From JBDSLU01 sp039916225 (GTDB lineage: Bacteria > Acidobacteriota > Vicinamibacteria > Vicinamibacterales > Vicinamibacteraceae), in NCBI GenBank assembly GCA_039916225.1, contig JBDSLU010000430.1, positions 1-8,125 on the forward strand: a DNA stretch of 8,125 nucleotides. Direction: 5' to 3'. Shown in pieces: positions 1 to 7,281 of the stretch. A program made the position numbers and the translations under genes. The notes beneath the pieces were generated by a model. It had not been told where the DNA came from. It worked only from the letters and a program-made list of their open reading frames with translations, and searched no databases. Numbering within the stretch: position 1 is the first letter of the stretch; each line of letters opens with the position of its first letter.

Positions 1-352
1 GGTAGACCTGGGTCAGGTTGAGCTGCGCGCCGCGCAGGGTCGGCTCCAGCCGCAGCGCCTCCTCCAGACAGCGCGCGCTCTCATCGAGACGCTGCTGGCG
101 AAGACGGATGGCGCCGAGGACGGAGTAGGCGCCGGCCCGGACCTCGGGGTCGGTGAGGGCGAGCTCGGCCTGCCGCGCAGCGTCGTCGAGGCGTCCTTGC
201 TGCACCAGGGCGGCGGCTTGCTGGAGGGCCTGACGCGCATCCGCGCCGGCAGGCCGGCCTTGCGCGAGCACGACCAGGCACACGACGACCGCCACGGCTC
301 CCGAACGCCGAGCGCGTCGCCTCAGAACCTGAGCGGAACGCCCAACTGCCAA
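1..352 (-). CDS. Secreted TPR-repeat protein, N-terminal part (runs off the window)
   Basis: Reading the minus strand from 352 to 2 gives 117 uninterrupted codons. The reading begins with a basic stretch (RRRARR, residues 11-16) and a hydrophobic segment (about 18-30), followed by PAGADA, which looks like a Sec signal peptide cleaved near residue 37-39. Residues 40-68 (QALQQAAALVQQGRLDDAAR) and 73-106 (GAYSVLGAIRLRQQRLDESA, then CLEEALRLEP) have the helix pairs and small/aromatic pattern of tetratricopeptide repeats, so this is probably a periplasmic protein-binding scaffold. The start is uncertain: the TTG at 352 follows an in-frame stop and has GGGAG seven bases upstream, but both lie within a repeat arm. 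A GTG at 295 would shorten the signal peptide. It is downstream of and co-oriented with the TonB-dependent receptor, an arrangement often seen in Acidobacteriota. The partner or substrate cannot be told. Confidence 0.7.
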   Translation of the reverse strand, partial: MAVGRSAQVLRRRARRSGAVAVVVCLVVLAQGRPAGADARQALQQAAALVQQGRLDDAARQAELALTDPEVRAGAYSVLGAIRLRQQRLDESARCLEEALRLEPTLRGAQLNLTQVY

Positions 353-478
353 TCACCAACTCCCAAGCGGCGGCCCCGACTCCCGACGCCCAACTTCCAA
401 CAGATCTCGGCCGCCGGTCAAGCTGGCTCGTTGGACGTTGGAGATTGGACGTTGGAGATTGGACGTTGGGTTGTTGGC
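343..478. repeat. Inverted and tandem GTTGG-rich intergenic repeat
   Basis: This intergenic stretch between the receptor stop and the TPR start has two parts. The right part (431-470) consists of two exact copies and one partial copy of the 14-bp unit TTGGACGTTGGAGA, followed by TTGTTGGC. The left part (343-366) is the same type of sequence in reverse orientation: its reverse complement matches 19 of 24 positions of the right arm. A further inverted fragment (GCCCAACTTCCAAC) lies at about 387-400. Transcribed from the receptor side it could fold into an imperfect long hairpin. It has no T-tract, so an intrinsic terminator is not supported. It may be a dispersed intergenic repeat or mark attenuation between the two genes. 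Confidence 0.75.
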
Positions 479-488
479 ACTCCTTCGC

Positions 489-3400
489 TTAAAAGTCGTA
501 CCTCAACGCTACCTGAATAGACCGAGGTGAGTTTGCCTGCGTGAACACCTGCCCGAAGGCCGGAGAACTCCAGTTCGTGTTCGGCTCCCCGAACAGCGTG
601 CGGTTGAAGATATTGCCGAACATCGACTCGAAGCGCATCTTGTGGCCGTTTGCCAGCGGGAACACCTTGAAGATGTTGATGTCCTCGCTGTAGATCGGGA
701 AGCTCCGCACGGTCGTGTCCCGCTTCGGCGCGTTGCCGAAGTTGAGCGGCCCGGGATCGCTCCACGCACCGCGATCCAGGTAGCGATCCGCATTCGGGTC
801 GAAGTTGCCGGGGGCGATGACGCCGTCGGTCCCGCTGACCCGATTGGGCCGCTTCTGACCGTTGAACAGCAGCCCGCCGAGGTTGTTGTCGATGGTGATG
901 TTGAGCGGCCGGCCGCTCTCGTAGCGCAGGATGCCGGAGATGTTCCAGCCGCTCAGCGCCATCTTGGCGATCCGATTGGTCCATCGGTTCGCACCAGGCA
1001 CCTCCCAGGTGAAACCGGTCAGGGCGACGTGCGGCGTATCGTCGGCGCTGAGCTGCCAGGCGAGCGGGTCGGCGGGGTTCTGGACACCGGCGTTGATCCC
1101 CTCCATTCCCTGCGCGCTCTCGGCACCGTTGTTGTTCAGGTGCGAGTAGGTGTAGCCGAATCGCGCCTGCAGCCCCTTCGAGAAGCGACGCTCGACCACG
1201 AGCTCGATGGCGTGGTACTGGCTCTTGCCGGTCGGGACGCCGCGCCAGTCGATGTTCCGATACTGCGGGAACTGCCGCAGCGACTGGGCCACCGTCCCGT
1301 TGAAGCCCGGGTACGGCGACGTGATGCCGGCGTTGCGCGCCACGTCCGAGTTGATGTTCGACTGCAGGACGTTGGTGCCCAGGGCGAGCACGCTGGGGTC
1401 GTTCATGTTGGCGCCGACGCCGAGTGTCTGCGCGTGGTGGTTCAGGCGGGTGCCGCGATTCCCGATGTACGACACGTCCAGCATCATGTTCTCGGTCAGC
1501 TGGCGCTGATAGGTGGCCGACCAGTTCTGGAACCGTGGCAGCGTAAGCCCGTCCTCGGGCACGGCAATCACGTTGTTGTTGTTGGCAAAGGTCGGGTTGA
1601 TGAACGGCGGCTGGGTGACGCGGCTCTGCGGGAACCCGTTGTCCAGATAGAAGGCCGGCTGCACGCCGTTGCTGTCGTTCGGCGCCAGCAGGTTGGCCTG
1701 GAAGCCGACCGTCGGCTGGCCGACGAACTGGTCGAAGGCGACGCCGGAATAGTAGATGCCGTAGCCGCCGCGGACCGTCTGCTTCTCGCCCAGCCGGTAG
1801 GCGAAGCCGGCGCGGGGGCCCCACGCGTCGATCGGCGGGTTCTCGAAGGTGCGTCGGCCCGAGCGCCCGTCGCCGTCGCCGGCGAAGATGAGCGCTCCGG
1901 GGATCCCGCCGGCCCCGGGATTCGGTGTGTTGGGATCGAACGTCGAGTACTGGTCCATCGTCTCGGTGCGCGCCGACTGGTAGTCGAGGCGCATGCCGAG
2001 GGTCAGGGTCAGCTTGTCGCTCACCTTGAATTCGTCGTTGATCCAGCCCGCCGTGTAGAACTCACGGAACGTCGGCTGGACGGGAATCGTCTGGCTGGCG
2101 TCCTGGACCTGCCCGAGCAGGAACGAGGCGAACGGGTCGCCGGTCGCCGACAGGTTGTTGCCCTGGGCGTCGTAGCCCGCGGTGCCCAGCCGGTTGAAAT
2201 TGAACTGCCCGCCGGTGGCCTGGCCCCAGCCCTTGAACGGGAAGTCGTGGTACCGGAACTCGATGCCGGTCTTGACGCTGTGCCGGCCCTTGACCCACGT
2301 CAGGTCGTTCGAGAACTGCCAGCGGTTGTTGACCAGGAACCCGAAGTTGGTCCAGTTCTGCCCGACGGCCGAGTACGGCGTGTTGCCGCCGAACGTCATC
2401 ACGGGTGGTCCGGCAGTGGTGTCCACCAGGCCGCCCTGATTGTTGCCCCACAGCGCCTGCGGCCAGTTCGCTCCGGCCGACAGCGAGTTGCCGCCCATGA
2501 ACCAGCGGTCGTAGGCGACGGTCGAGTGGTTCAGCAGGTTGTCGCGGATCACCCAGTCGAACTGCTGGTGGGCGTGATGGGTCGAGATGCGCTGGTAGAA
2601 GCCCTCGCCGATGTACGAGGTGTTCTTGGCGGGCTCGGATTCACCGCTGAACTCGGTCGCGCAGCCGCCCACGCCGCCACAGTTGCGGATCGAGGGGCGG
2701 CGGTTCCAGTAGAACGTGTGGCTCATCCGGAAGTTCGGCGTGAACACGTGATCGAGCCGGCCGAGGATGTTGCGGGCGTTCAGCTCCCAGGTCTGATCGC
2801 CGGCCGGATTGCCGGCGACGTTGTTGGCCAGGCCGGCCCGATCGGGCTGCACCATGAGCGCGGCCAGTCTCGAGGCCACCTGACTGCGAAGCGGGTCGCC
2901 GGCCGGAATCTGGTTGTTCAGGTACGGATCGCGGACCGGCACGCCGTTGACCAGCCGCGTCGTCGACGGGTTGAAGATCTGGCCGCCCATGATCGCCCGG
3001 CCGAGCGCGTCGACGCCGACCTGGTTGCCGGTCAGCAGCGCGCTGAAGTCGCCGTTGCGAAAGGCCGGAATCGGCGTGGTGTTGCCGAAGCCGGGCAGGA
3101 CGCCAGAGCGGATCCGCGTGTAGTCGATGTTGGTGAAGAAGAACGTCTTGTTGCGTCCGTTGTACAGCTTGCCGAGGAGGACGGGACCGCCCAGCACGCC
3201 GCCGAAGTTGTCGTTGCGCAGCGGCGTCTTGTCGATGGCGAAGAAGCCCTTGGCGTTGAGCGCGTCGTGCGCGAAGTACTCGTAGAGGCTGCCGTGGAAG
3301 GCGTTGGTGCCCGACTTCGACGAGTATTCGATGAAGCCCCCGCTGGTGTGGCCGTACTGCGCCGAGAAGCTGGTGGTGATGACCTTCACTTCCTGGACGC

Positions 3401-4085
3401 TCTCGACCGGCGGCGTGCTCTCCTGGCTGCCCTGGTGGCCGACCGCGTAGCCGAAGGCGGCGCCGTCGAAGACGTTCTCGGTGGCCCGGGCCTGGCCGCC
3501 GTTGATGCGCGAGTTGAACTGGCTGCCGCGGAACATCGGCTCGCCGTTCGGCCGCATCGGCAGGTAGCCGGGCTGGATCTGGAGCACGGCCTCGGCCAGC
3601 CGCACGTCGCTGGCGGTGACGATCGGCAGCTCGCGGTAATACTTCTCGTTGACGGTGTGGCTGACGTCGGGCCGGGTGTCGGCCAGGCCGCCTTCGTTCG
3701 AGACGACCTGCACGGTCTCGGACAGCGCGCCGACCTGTAGCGCGACGTCGTGGCGAATGGCGTCGCCGCCCTGCAGCAGGATGCCGGAGGTGACCGCGCG
3801 CTTGAAGCCTTCGATGTCGACGGTCACGGAGTAGCGACCGAGGATCAGCGGTGGCGCGGTGTAGGCACCGGAGGCGTTGGTGACCTGGGCGATCGAGACA
3901 CCGGTGTCGTCGTTCTTGATGGTGACGGTGGCGCCGGGGACGGCTGCCCCTTGTTCGTCGGTCACCACGCCGCTGATCGTGGCGCGGTCCGAACGTTGGG
4001 CGGCAGCGGGAGCCGCTGGGGCCAGCACGGCCACGGCGACGAGCCCAGCCACGAGTCCTTGCACGAAGCAGTAAGAGTTCGGCAT
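489..4085 (-). CDS. TonB-dependent outer-membrane receptor, Oar-like, with N-terminal carboxypeptidase-regulatory domain
   Basis: The 1198-residue protein is predicted to import a ligand across the outer membrane using TonB energy. A signal peptide occupies residues 1-29, with the likely cut at AAA|Q. Residues about 35-120 form a carboxypeptidase-regulatory-like beta-sandwich (ISGVVTDEQGAAVPGATVTI, then GAYTAPPLILGRYSVTVDIEGF). A TonB-box-like SETVQVV lies at 122-128. The plug follows at about 135-245, with motifs such as MFRGSQF, VESVQEVKVITTSFSAQYG and GGFIEYSSKSGTN. The rest is a large beta-barrel ending in ALRYDF, the terminal aromatic typical of BAM-inserted proteins. The length and architecture match the large receptors of Acidobacteriota. 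The start at 4085 is supported by GGAGGGG upstream. The gene appears intact. It is divergent from a LacI regulator and has a promoter plus operator upstream, so a carbohydrate or carbohydrate-derived ligand is likely, but the substrate cannot be read from sequence. Confidence 0.95.
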   Translation of the reverse strand: MPNSYCFVQGLVAGLVAVAVLAPAAPAAAQRSDRATISGVVTDEQGAAVPGATVTIKNDDTGVSIAQVTNASGAYTAPPLILGRYSVTVDIEGFKRAVTSGILLQGGDAIRHDVALQVGALSETVQVVSNEGGLADTRPDVSHTVNEKYYRELPIVTASDVRLAEAVLQIQPGYLPMRPNGEPMFRGSQFNSRINGGQARATENVFDGAAFGYAVGHQGSQESTPPVESVQEVKVITTSFSAQYGHTSGGFIEYSSKSGTNAFHGSLYEYFAHDALNAKGFFAIDKTPLRNDNFGGVLGGPVLLGKLYNGRNKTFFFTNIDYTRIRSGVLPGFGNTTPIPAFRNGDFSALLTGNQVGVDALGRAIMGGQIFNPSTTRLVNGVPVRDPYLNNQIPAGDPLRSQVASRLAALMVQPDRAGLANNVAGNPAGDQTWELNARNILGRLDHVFTPNFRMSHTFYWNRRPSIRNCGGVGGCATEFSGESEPAKNTSYIGEGFYQRISTHHAHQQFDWVIRDNLLNHSTVAYDRWFMGGNSLSAGANWPQALWGNNQGGLVDTTAGPPVMTFGGNTPYSAVGQNWTNFGFLVNNRWQFSNDLTWVKGRHSVKTGIEFRYHDFPFKGWGQATGGQFNFNRLGTAGYDAQGNNLSATGDPFASFLLGQVQDASQTIPVQPTFREFYTAGWINDEFKVSDKLTLTLGMRLDYQSARTETMDQYSTFDPNTPNPGAGGIPGALIFAGDGDGRSGRRTFENPPIDAWGPRAGFAYRLGEKQTVRGGYGIYYSGVAFDQFVGQPTVGFQANLLAPNDSNGVQPAFYLDNGFPQSRVTQPPFINPTFANNNNVIAVPEDGLTLPRFQNWSATYQRQLTENMMLDVSYIGNRGTRLNHHAQTLGVGANMNDPSVLALGTNVLQSNINSDVARNAGITSPYPGFNGTVAQSLRQFPQYRNIDWRGVPTGKSQYHAIELVVERRFSKGLQARFGYTYSHLNNNGAESAQGMEGINAGVQNPADPLAWQLSADDTPHVALTGFTWEVPGANRWTNRIAKMALSGWNISGILRYESGRPLNITIDNNLGGLLFNGQKRPNRVSGTDGVIAPGNFDPNADRYLDRGAWSDPGPLNFGNAPKRDTTVRSFPIYSEDINIFKVFPLANGHKMRFESMFGNIFNRTLFGEPNTNWSSPAFGQVFTQANSPRSIQVALRYDF

Positions 4086-4150
4086 GGTCGTCCCCTCCGG
4101 ACGAGCTGACCGACGCGGGAACCGTCGAACGGGCGCAGAACGGCCCCCTA

Positions 4151-4178
4151 AGCTCTGCAGAAAGCCCGCAGAAGAGCT
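4151..4178 (-). other. Weak stem-loop in receptor 5' UTR
   Basis: AGCTC at 4151-4155 can pair with GAGCT at 4174-4178, continued by TGC/GCA after a 3-nt bulge. It would fall in the 5' untranslated leader of the receptor mRNA, between the operator and the ribosome-binding site. The stem is short and interrupted, and nothing else supports a function. Confidence 0.25.
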
Positions 4179-4191
4179 GGGTTAGTTCGCT

Positions 4192-4207
4192 CCGTGAACG
4201 TTCACGG
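4192..4207. promoter_or_regulatory. Perfect palindromic LacI-family operator candidate
   Basis: CCGTGAACGTTCACGG is an exact 16-bp palindrome centred on a CpG step. LacI/GalR-family operators usually have this form, since the hinge-helix leucine is inserted at the central CpG. The adjacent LacI-family protein keeps that leucine (Leu65 in AARYLQSRK). The site lies at about +9 to +24 relative to the predicted receptor transcription start, where a bound repressor would block initiation or early elongation. It is 132 bp upstream of the lacI-type start codon, so autoregulation is possible. Binding is inferred, not shown. Confidence 0.75.
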
Positions 4208-4222
4208 CCAGTTTGCGGCTGC

Positions 4223-4251
4223 AGCCTAGCCCTAGTTGTTCTGTGTGTCAA
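4223..4251 (-). promoter_or_regulatory. Sigma-70-type promoter of the TonB-dependent receptor
   Basis: On the minus strand a perfect -35 hexamer TTGACA (4251-4246) is followed by a 17-bp spacer and TAGGCT (4228-4223), a -10 element with the key T1, A2 and T6. The expected start is near 4216, giving a leader of about 130 nt before the receptor ATG. The palindromic operator lies immediately downstream. The exact -35, ideal spacing and position make this a good candidate, although the -10 matches only the most important positions. Confidence 0.65.
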
Positions 4252-4290
4252 GCGCTATCCGAACGAGGGAGCCGGAGCTATGCGAATACA

Positions 4291-4306
4291 GAGGGGATAG
4301 CCCCTC
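4291..4306 (+). other. Short stem-loop upstream of the LacI regulator gene
   Basis: GAGGGG and CCCCTC form a perfect 6-bp stem with an ATAG loop, ending 33 bp before the regulator start codon. If the regulator is transcribed from an upstream promoter, this hairpin lies in its 5' leader. No convincing plus-strand promoter was found between 4252 and 4339, and there is no T-tract. Confidence 0.35.
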
Positions 4307-4339
4307 GCCGCCAGCTGGACGGGCTAAGATGTCGCCAAA

Positions 4340-5512
4340 ATGGCCCGCGAACCGAAGTTGCGGCCGGCCGCGCCGATCGGCATCAAGGACATTGCCCGAG
4401 AACTCGGGATCTCGATCGGGACGGTCGACCGCGCCCTCAACGGCAAGCCGGACATCAGCGCCGCCACCCGCGCGCGCGTCCTCGACCTCGCCAAGCAACT
4501 CGGCTACACGCCGAACCTGGCGGCGCGCTATCTCCAGTCGCGCAAGCCGGTACGCATCTCGGTCCACCTGCCGCACCGCATCGCGCTGTTCTGGGATGCG
4601 CTCCGCGACGGTATCCGCGAGGCCGCGGCGCCGTTCGCGCCCGCCCTGGACGTCGACTACCGGACCTACCCGTGCCTCGGCGACGGCGACATCCCGCTGC
4701 TGGAACAGGCGCTCGCCGACGGCACCGACGGGCTGATCATCGCGCCCGGCAACCCCAGCGCGCTCGCCCCGCACCTGCGTGAAGCGGCGCGGCGCAACAT
4801 CCCGGTGGTCTGCGTCGTCACCGACGCCCCCGATAGTCCGCGGCTGCTGTCGGTGTCGGCCGATCCGTTCACGGTCGGCGCCGTCGCCGGCGAGCTGCTC
4901 GGGCGGTTCACAGCCGGCACCGGACAGGTCGGCTTCTTCACCGGCTGGCTGGCGACGCAGGATCACGCCGACAAGCTGCGCGGCTTCGTCTCGAGCCTGT
5001 CGGCATCGAACCCCGGCCTCTCGCTCGGCCCGATCATCGAGGCGCACGACGACGAACGGGAAGCGCATCGCCGCGCCCGTGACGTGCTCCGCGCCCACCC
5101 GCAGCTCAAGGGCCTGTACGTCAGCACGGTGAACTCGATGCCGGTGCTGCGGGCCGCTGAACAGGAAGGCCGGCTCGAGGGCCTCACCGTCGTCACGACG
5201 GATCTCTTTCCCGAACTGGTCGACTGGATCCGGACCGGCCGGGTCGCCGCCACGGTCTACCAGCGGCCGCTGACCCAGGGCCGCGTCGCCTTGCAGGCGC
5301 TCTACCAGTTCCTGCAGCGACGCCACCGCATGCCGGACAGTCAGCGCGTCGTCCCCTACGTGGTGATGCGGAGCAATCTCGACCTCGTGCTCGAGCGGCT
5401 GTCGGTCGACCACCGCAGCGGCGACGGCGATCGGATGGTGGCGCGACGGCCCGAGAAGCGGCCGCCGGCGGCCAAACCGCGCCCGACGACACGCCGCCGT
5501 ACCAACCCCTGA
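4340..5512 (+). CDS. LacI-family transcriptional regulator (sugar-binding type)
   Basis: The 390-residue protein is a predicted ligand-responsive DNA-binding repressor acting in the cytoplasm. Residues 14-35 (IKDIARELGISIGTVDRAL) form the LacI helix-turn-helix. Residues 56-70 (YTPNLAARYLQSRKP) form the hinge helix with the minor-groove leucine at 65. Residues about 71-352 form a periplasmic-binding-protein-like effector domain, with segments GLIIAPGNPS, NIPVVCVVTDAP, TGQVGFFTGW, LKGLYVSTVNS and VVTTDLFPE. A 38-residue Arg/Pro-rich tail (353-390) exceeds the family norm of about 330-350 residues and has no assigned role. The ATG at 4340 is the first possible start after an in-frame TAA at 4325; no strong Shine-Dalgarno sequence is visible. 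It is divergent from the TonB-dependent receptor, with a CpG-centred palindrome between them, so it probably controls that gene. The effector is unknown, most likely a sugar. Confidence 0.93.
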   Translation: MAREPKLRPAAPIGIKDIARELGISIGTVDRALNGKPDISAATRARVLDLAKQLGYTPNLAARYLQSRKPVRISVHLPHRIALFWDALRDGIREAAAPFAPALDVDYRTYPCLGDGDIPLLEQALADGTDGLIIAPGNPSALAPHLREAARRNIPVVCVVTDAPDSPRLLSVSADPFTVGAVAGELLGRFTAGTGQVGFFTGWLATQDHADKLRGFVSSLSASNPGLSLGPIIEAHDDEREAHRRARDVLRAHPQLKGLYVSTVNSMPVLRAAEQEGRLEGLTVVTTDLFPELVDWIRTGRVAATVYQRPLTQGRVALQALYQFLQRRHRMPDSQRVVPYVVMRSNLDLVLERLSVDHRSGDGDRMVARRPEKRPPAAKPRPTTRRRTNP

Positions 5513-5550
5513 TACCGGCGTGACGCAGCTGACGAAGGCCTGACCGCCGG

Positions 5551-5567
5551 CGCCGCCGAAAGCGGCG
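5551..5567 (+). other. GC-rich stem-loop just upstream of the dehydrogenase start
   Basis: CGCCGC and GCGGCG form a perfect 6-bp stem around a CGAAA loop in the 66-bp gap between the LacI regulator and the dehydrogenase. It ends 11 bases before the dehydrogenase ATG, where the ribosome-binding site should be, and no clear Shine-Dalgarno sequence is present. It lacks a T-tract, so termination is not supported; an effect on translation initiation is possible. Confidence 0.4.
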
Positions 5568-5578
5568 ACTGTTGCGGC

Positions 5579-6760
5579 ATGGCCGACACCATCCCCGCGC
5601 TCACCTTCCTCCGCAAGGGTCGTCTCGAATGGCGCGATGTCCCGGCGCCGCAACTGCACGGCCCGCGTGAGGCCCTGGTGCGGCCCATCGTCGCCTCCCG
5701 CTGCGACGGCGACTGCCTGTTCCTGTTCCACGACTTTTCGCGCGTCCTGCGGCTGGGCGCGGCCCTGCACGTCATCGATCCCGAGGTGCGCGAGCTGGGC
5801 GACCGCCCCTTCGCCGGGCCCTTCGCCTACGGGCACGAATGCATCGCCGAGGTCGTCGACGTCGGCGACGCCGTCCGCGGCGTGACCGTCGGCCAGCGCG
5901 TAGTCGTCCCGTGGGCGATCTCGTGTGGCGCTTGCGAGACGTGCCGGCGCGGGCTCACGTCGCAGTGCGATCGCAAGGCATCGACACTGGCCGCCTACGG
6001 CTTCGGCGGACGCACCGGCGGGTGGGGCGGCATGGTCAGCGATCTGCTGCGGGTGCCGTTCGCGGACGGCATGCTCGTGCCCGTCCCCGACGGCGTGTCG
6101 CCGGTGGCCCTGGCTGGCGCCAGCGACAACCTGCCGGACGCCTGGCGCACGGTGGCGCCGCACCTGCGGGCCGAGCCCGGCGCCCCGGTCCTGGTCGTCG
6201 GCGGGGCGGCGCGCAGCATCGGGCTCTACGCCGCCGGCCTGGCGGTGGCGCTGGGATCCTCGCAGGTCGACTACGTCGACGGAGACCCGGCCAACCTCGC
6301 GATCGCGGAACGCCTGGGCGCCAACCCGATCGCGCTCCGGCCGCGGGCGCGGTGGCTGCGGGGCGGCGTCCCGCCGTTGGCGACGCGCTATCCGATCACC
6401 GTCGACGCCAGCAATCGCGAGGCGGGGCTGGAGTTCGCCATCCGCGCGCTGGCGCCCGGCGGCGTATGCACGGCGGTCGGCTTCTACTTCCGCTGTGGCA
6501 CGCCGCTGCCGCTGTGGCACATGTATCTGAAAGGCGCGCGCCTGCACGTCGGCGTCTCCCACCCCGGGGCCGACCTGCCCGCCGTCCTCGACTGCATCGC
6601 CAGCGGCCGCTTCGATCCGAGCCCGGTGACGGCCCGGGTCAGCCGCTGGGAAGACTCGCCAGAGGCGTTCCTCGATCGAGAACCGGCGAAGGTGGTGGTG
6701 GCGCGCGAATCGGCCATCGATCCGCTGCGCTGTTCGGCCGTGGAGGTGGGCGCGTTATAG
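5579..6760 (+). CDS. Zinc-dependent medium-chain alcohol/polyol dehydrogenase
   Basis: The 393-residue protein is predicted to oxidise an alcohol, polyol or sugar with NAD(P)+ in the cytoplasm. The GroES-like catalytic domain has Cys42 and the Gly85-His86-Glu87 motif as likely catalytic-zinc ligands. Cys116, Cys119, Cys122 and Cys130 show the C-X2-C-X2-C-X7-C spacing of the structural zinc site. The Rossmann domain begins at about 203 (VLVVGGAARSIG); its glycine motif is atypical. An acidic residue after the second strand (DYVDGD, 231-236) suggests NAD+ preference, which is inference. The length is slightly above the usual 340-380. The start is the first ATG after the LacI gene, but no good ribosome-binding site is visible. 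The position after the sugar regulator suggests it processes the imported compound. Threonine, sorbitol or other polyol dehydrogenase activity cannot be distinguished. Confidence 0.88.
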   Translation: MADTIPALTFLRKGRLEWRDVPAPQLHGPREALVRPIVASRCDGDCLFLFHDFSRVLRLGAALHVIDPEVRELGDRPFAGPFAYGHECIAEVVDVGDAVRGVTVGQRVVVPWAISCGACETCRRGLTSQCDRKASTLAAYGFGGRTGGWGGMVSDLLRVPFADGMLVPVPDGVSPVALAGASDNLPDAWRTVAPHLRAEPGAPVLVVGGAARSIGLYAAGLAVALGSSQVDYVDGDPANLAIAERLGANPIALRPRARWLRGGVPPLATRYPITVDASNREAGLEFAIRALAPGGVCTAVGFYFRCGTPLPLWHMYLKGARLHVGVSHPGADLPAVLDCIASGRFDPSPVTARVSRWEDSPEAFLDREPAKVVVARESAIDPLRCSAVEVGAL

Positions 6761-6775
6761 AGACCTGAGGACGAC

Positions 6776-7186
6776 ATGGCGAGGACGATCGAAGACCTGA
6801 TTCACGCCGAAGCGAGGCTGGGCCGCGCCTTCATCGGCTACCTGTTCGCGGTGCTGTCGGGCGTCGCCTGGCCGATGTTCGTGGCCAGTCAGGGCGCCGA
6901 TCTGTCGTCGGCGTGGATCGCCGCCTCACTCGGCCTGCTGATGGTGCAGGCCGGCCTCTACATCTGGTTCGCGATCGCGGCCGGTAGCGCCGCCAAGGCG
7001 TTGGGCGATACCGCCTGGCACTACATTCTCTGGATTCTGGCCGCGCCGTTCCTGGCGCTCGTGCCGCTCCCGCTGATCTCGACGGTCATCGCCGTGTCGC
7101 CGCTCAGCATCAAGTTCCTGCTCGGCGGGCAACTCCAGACCGCAATCCGCGACCAGACGTCTATGGCCATGCACGTGAGTGCCTGA
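6776..7186 (+). CDS. Small multi-pass membrane protein of unknown function
   Basis: I do not recognise a family. The 136-residue protein starts with a charged amphipathic stretch (ARTIEDLIHAEARLGR), then has hydrophobic segments at about 18-38, 46-70 and 81-118. The last is long and proline-containing (APFLALVPLPLISTVIAVSP) and may be one or two membrane passes, giving three or four helices in the inner membrane. The start has GAGG five bases upstream, and the gene follows the dehydrogenase stop by only 15 bp, so cotranscription is likely. The final residues are polar (QLQTAIRDQTSMAMHVSA). It lies directly upstream of the regulatory region of the peptide genes, but nothing ties it to them functionally. 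Confidence 0.8.
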   Translation: MARTIEDLIHAEARLGRAFIGYLFAVLSGVAWPMFVASQGADLSSAWIAASLGLLMVQAGLYIWFAIAAGSAAKALGDTAWHYILWILAAPFLALVPLPLISTVIAVSPLSIKFLLGGQLQTAIRDQTSMAMHVSA

Positions 7187-7197
7187 ATCGGGCGGGA

Positions 7198-7234
7198 TGG
7201 AGCTGCCGTGCCGGCGTCTGGAGCTGGCGCCCCA
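7198..7234 (+). promoter_or_regulatory. Tandem upstream activating sites of peptide gene 1 (candidate enhancer-binding-protein sites)
   Basis: Two sites share TGGAGC at their left edge, 21 bp apart, about two helical turns. The proximal one, TGGAGCTGGCGCCCCA (7219-7234), is an imperfect inverted repeat of the form TGGRGC-N4-GCYCCA; the distal one (7198-7213) keeps the left half and is degenerate on the right. They span about -137 to -101 relative to the predicted start, the usual range for sigma-54 enhancer-binding proteins. The same pair with the same 21-bp spacing lies ahead of peptide gene 2. An alternative reading is a hairpin formed by GGGATGG (7194-7200) and CCATCCC (7232-7238), but this pairing is absent from the second copy. 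Confidence 0.65.
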
Positions 7235-7266
7235 TCCCCTCGACGCAGCGACGTCGCAAGTTCGTC

Positions 7267-7281
7267 AAATCAGACTGATTT
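7267..7281. promoter_or_regulatory. Palindrome AAATCAG-A-CTGATTT
   Basis: Perfect 7-bp arms around one central base lie at about -68 to -54, between the upstream sites and the sigma-54 promoter. The size and symmetry suit a dimeric regulator. It is AT-rich against a GC-rich background. The equivalent position in the second module does not keep this palindrome, so any role is specific to gene 1 or the symmetry is accidental. Confidence 0.4.

Noticed and set aside
276..295. Lipoprotein signal in the TPR protein (Cys25)
   Set aside because: The residues before Cys are all Val, so the position just before Cys lacks the Gly/Ala/Ser needed for a lipobox.
431..478. CRISPR array
   Set aside because: The 14-bp units are directly adjacent without spacers and much shorter than CRISPR repeats.
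474..489. Sigma-54-like TTGGCAC sequence downstream of the receptor gene
   Set aside because: GG-to-GC spacing is 9 rather than 10 bp, the TTGC box is absent, and no plus-strand gene follows.
642..3740. Plus-strand open frame of 1032 codons
   Set aside because: It is antisense to the receptor gene, whose signal peptide, domains and beta-barrel end are clear. High GC leaves long stop-free shadow frames; the translation is Arg/Val/Ala-rich without domain motifs.
4232..6562. Minus-strand open frame of 776 codons
   Set aside because: It lies opposite the LacI and dehydrogenase genes, both with recognisable motifs; the translation is low-complexity Arg/Ala/Gly-rich.
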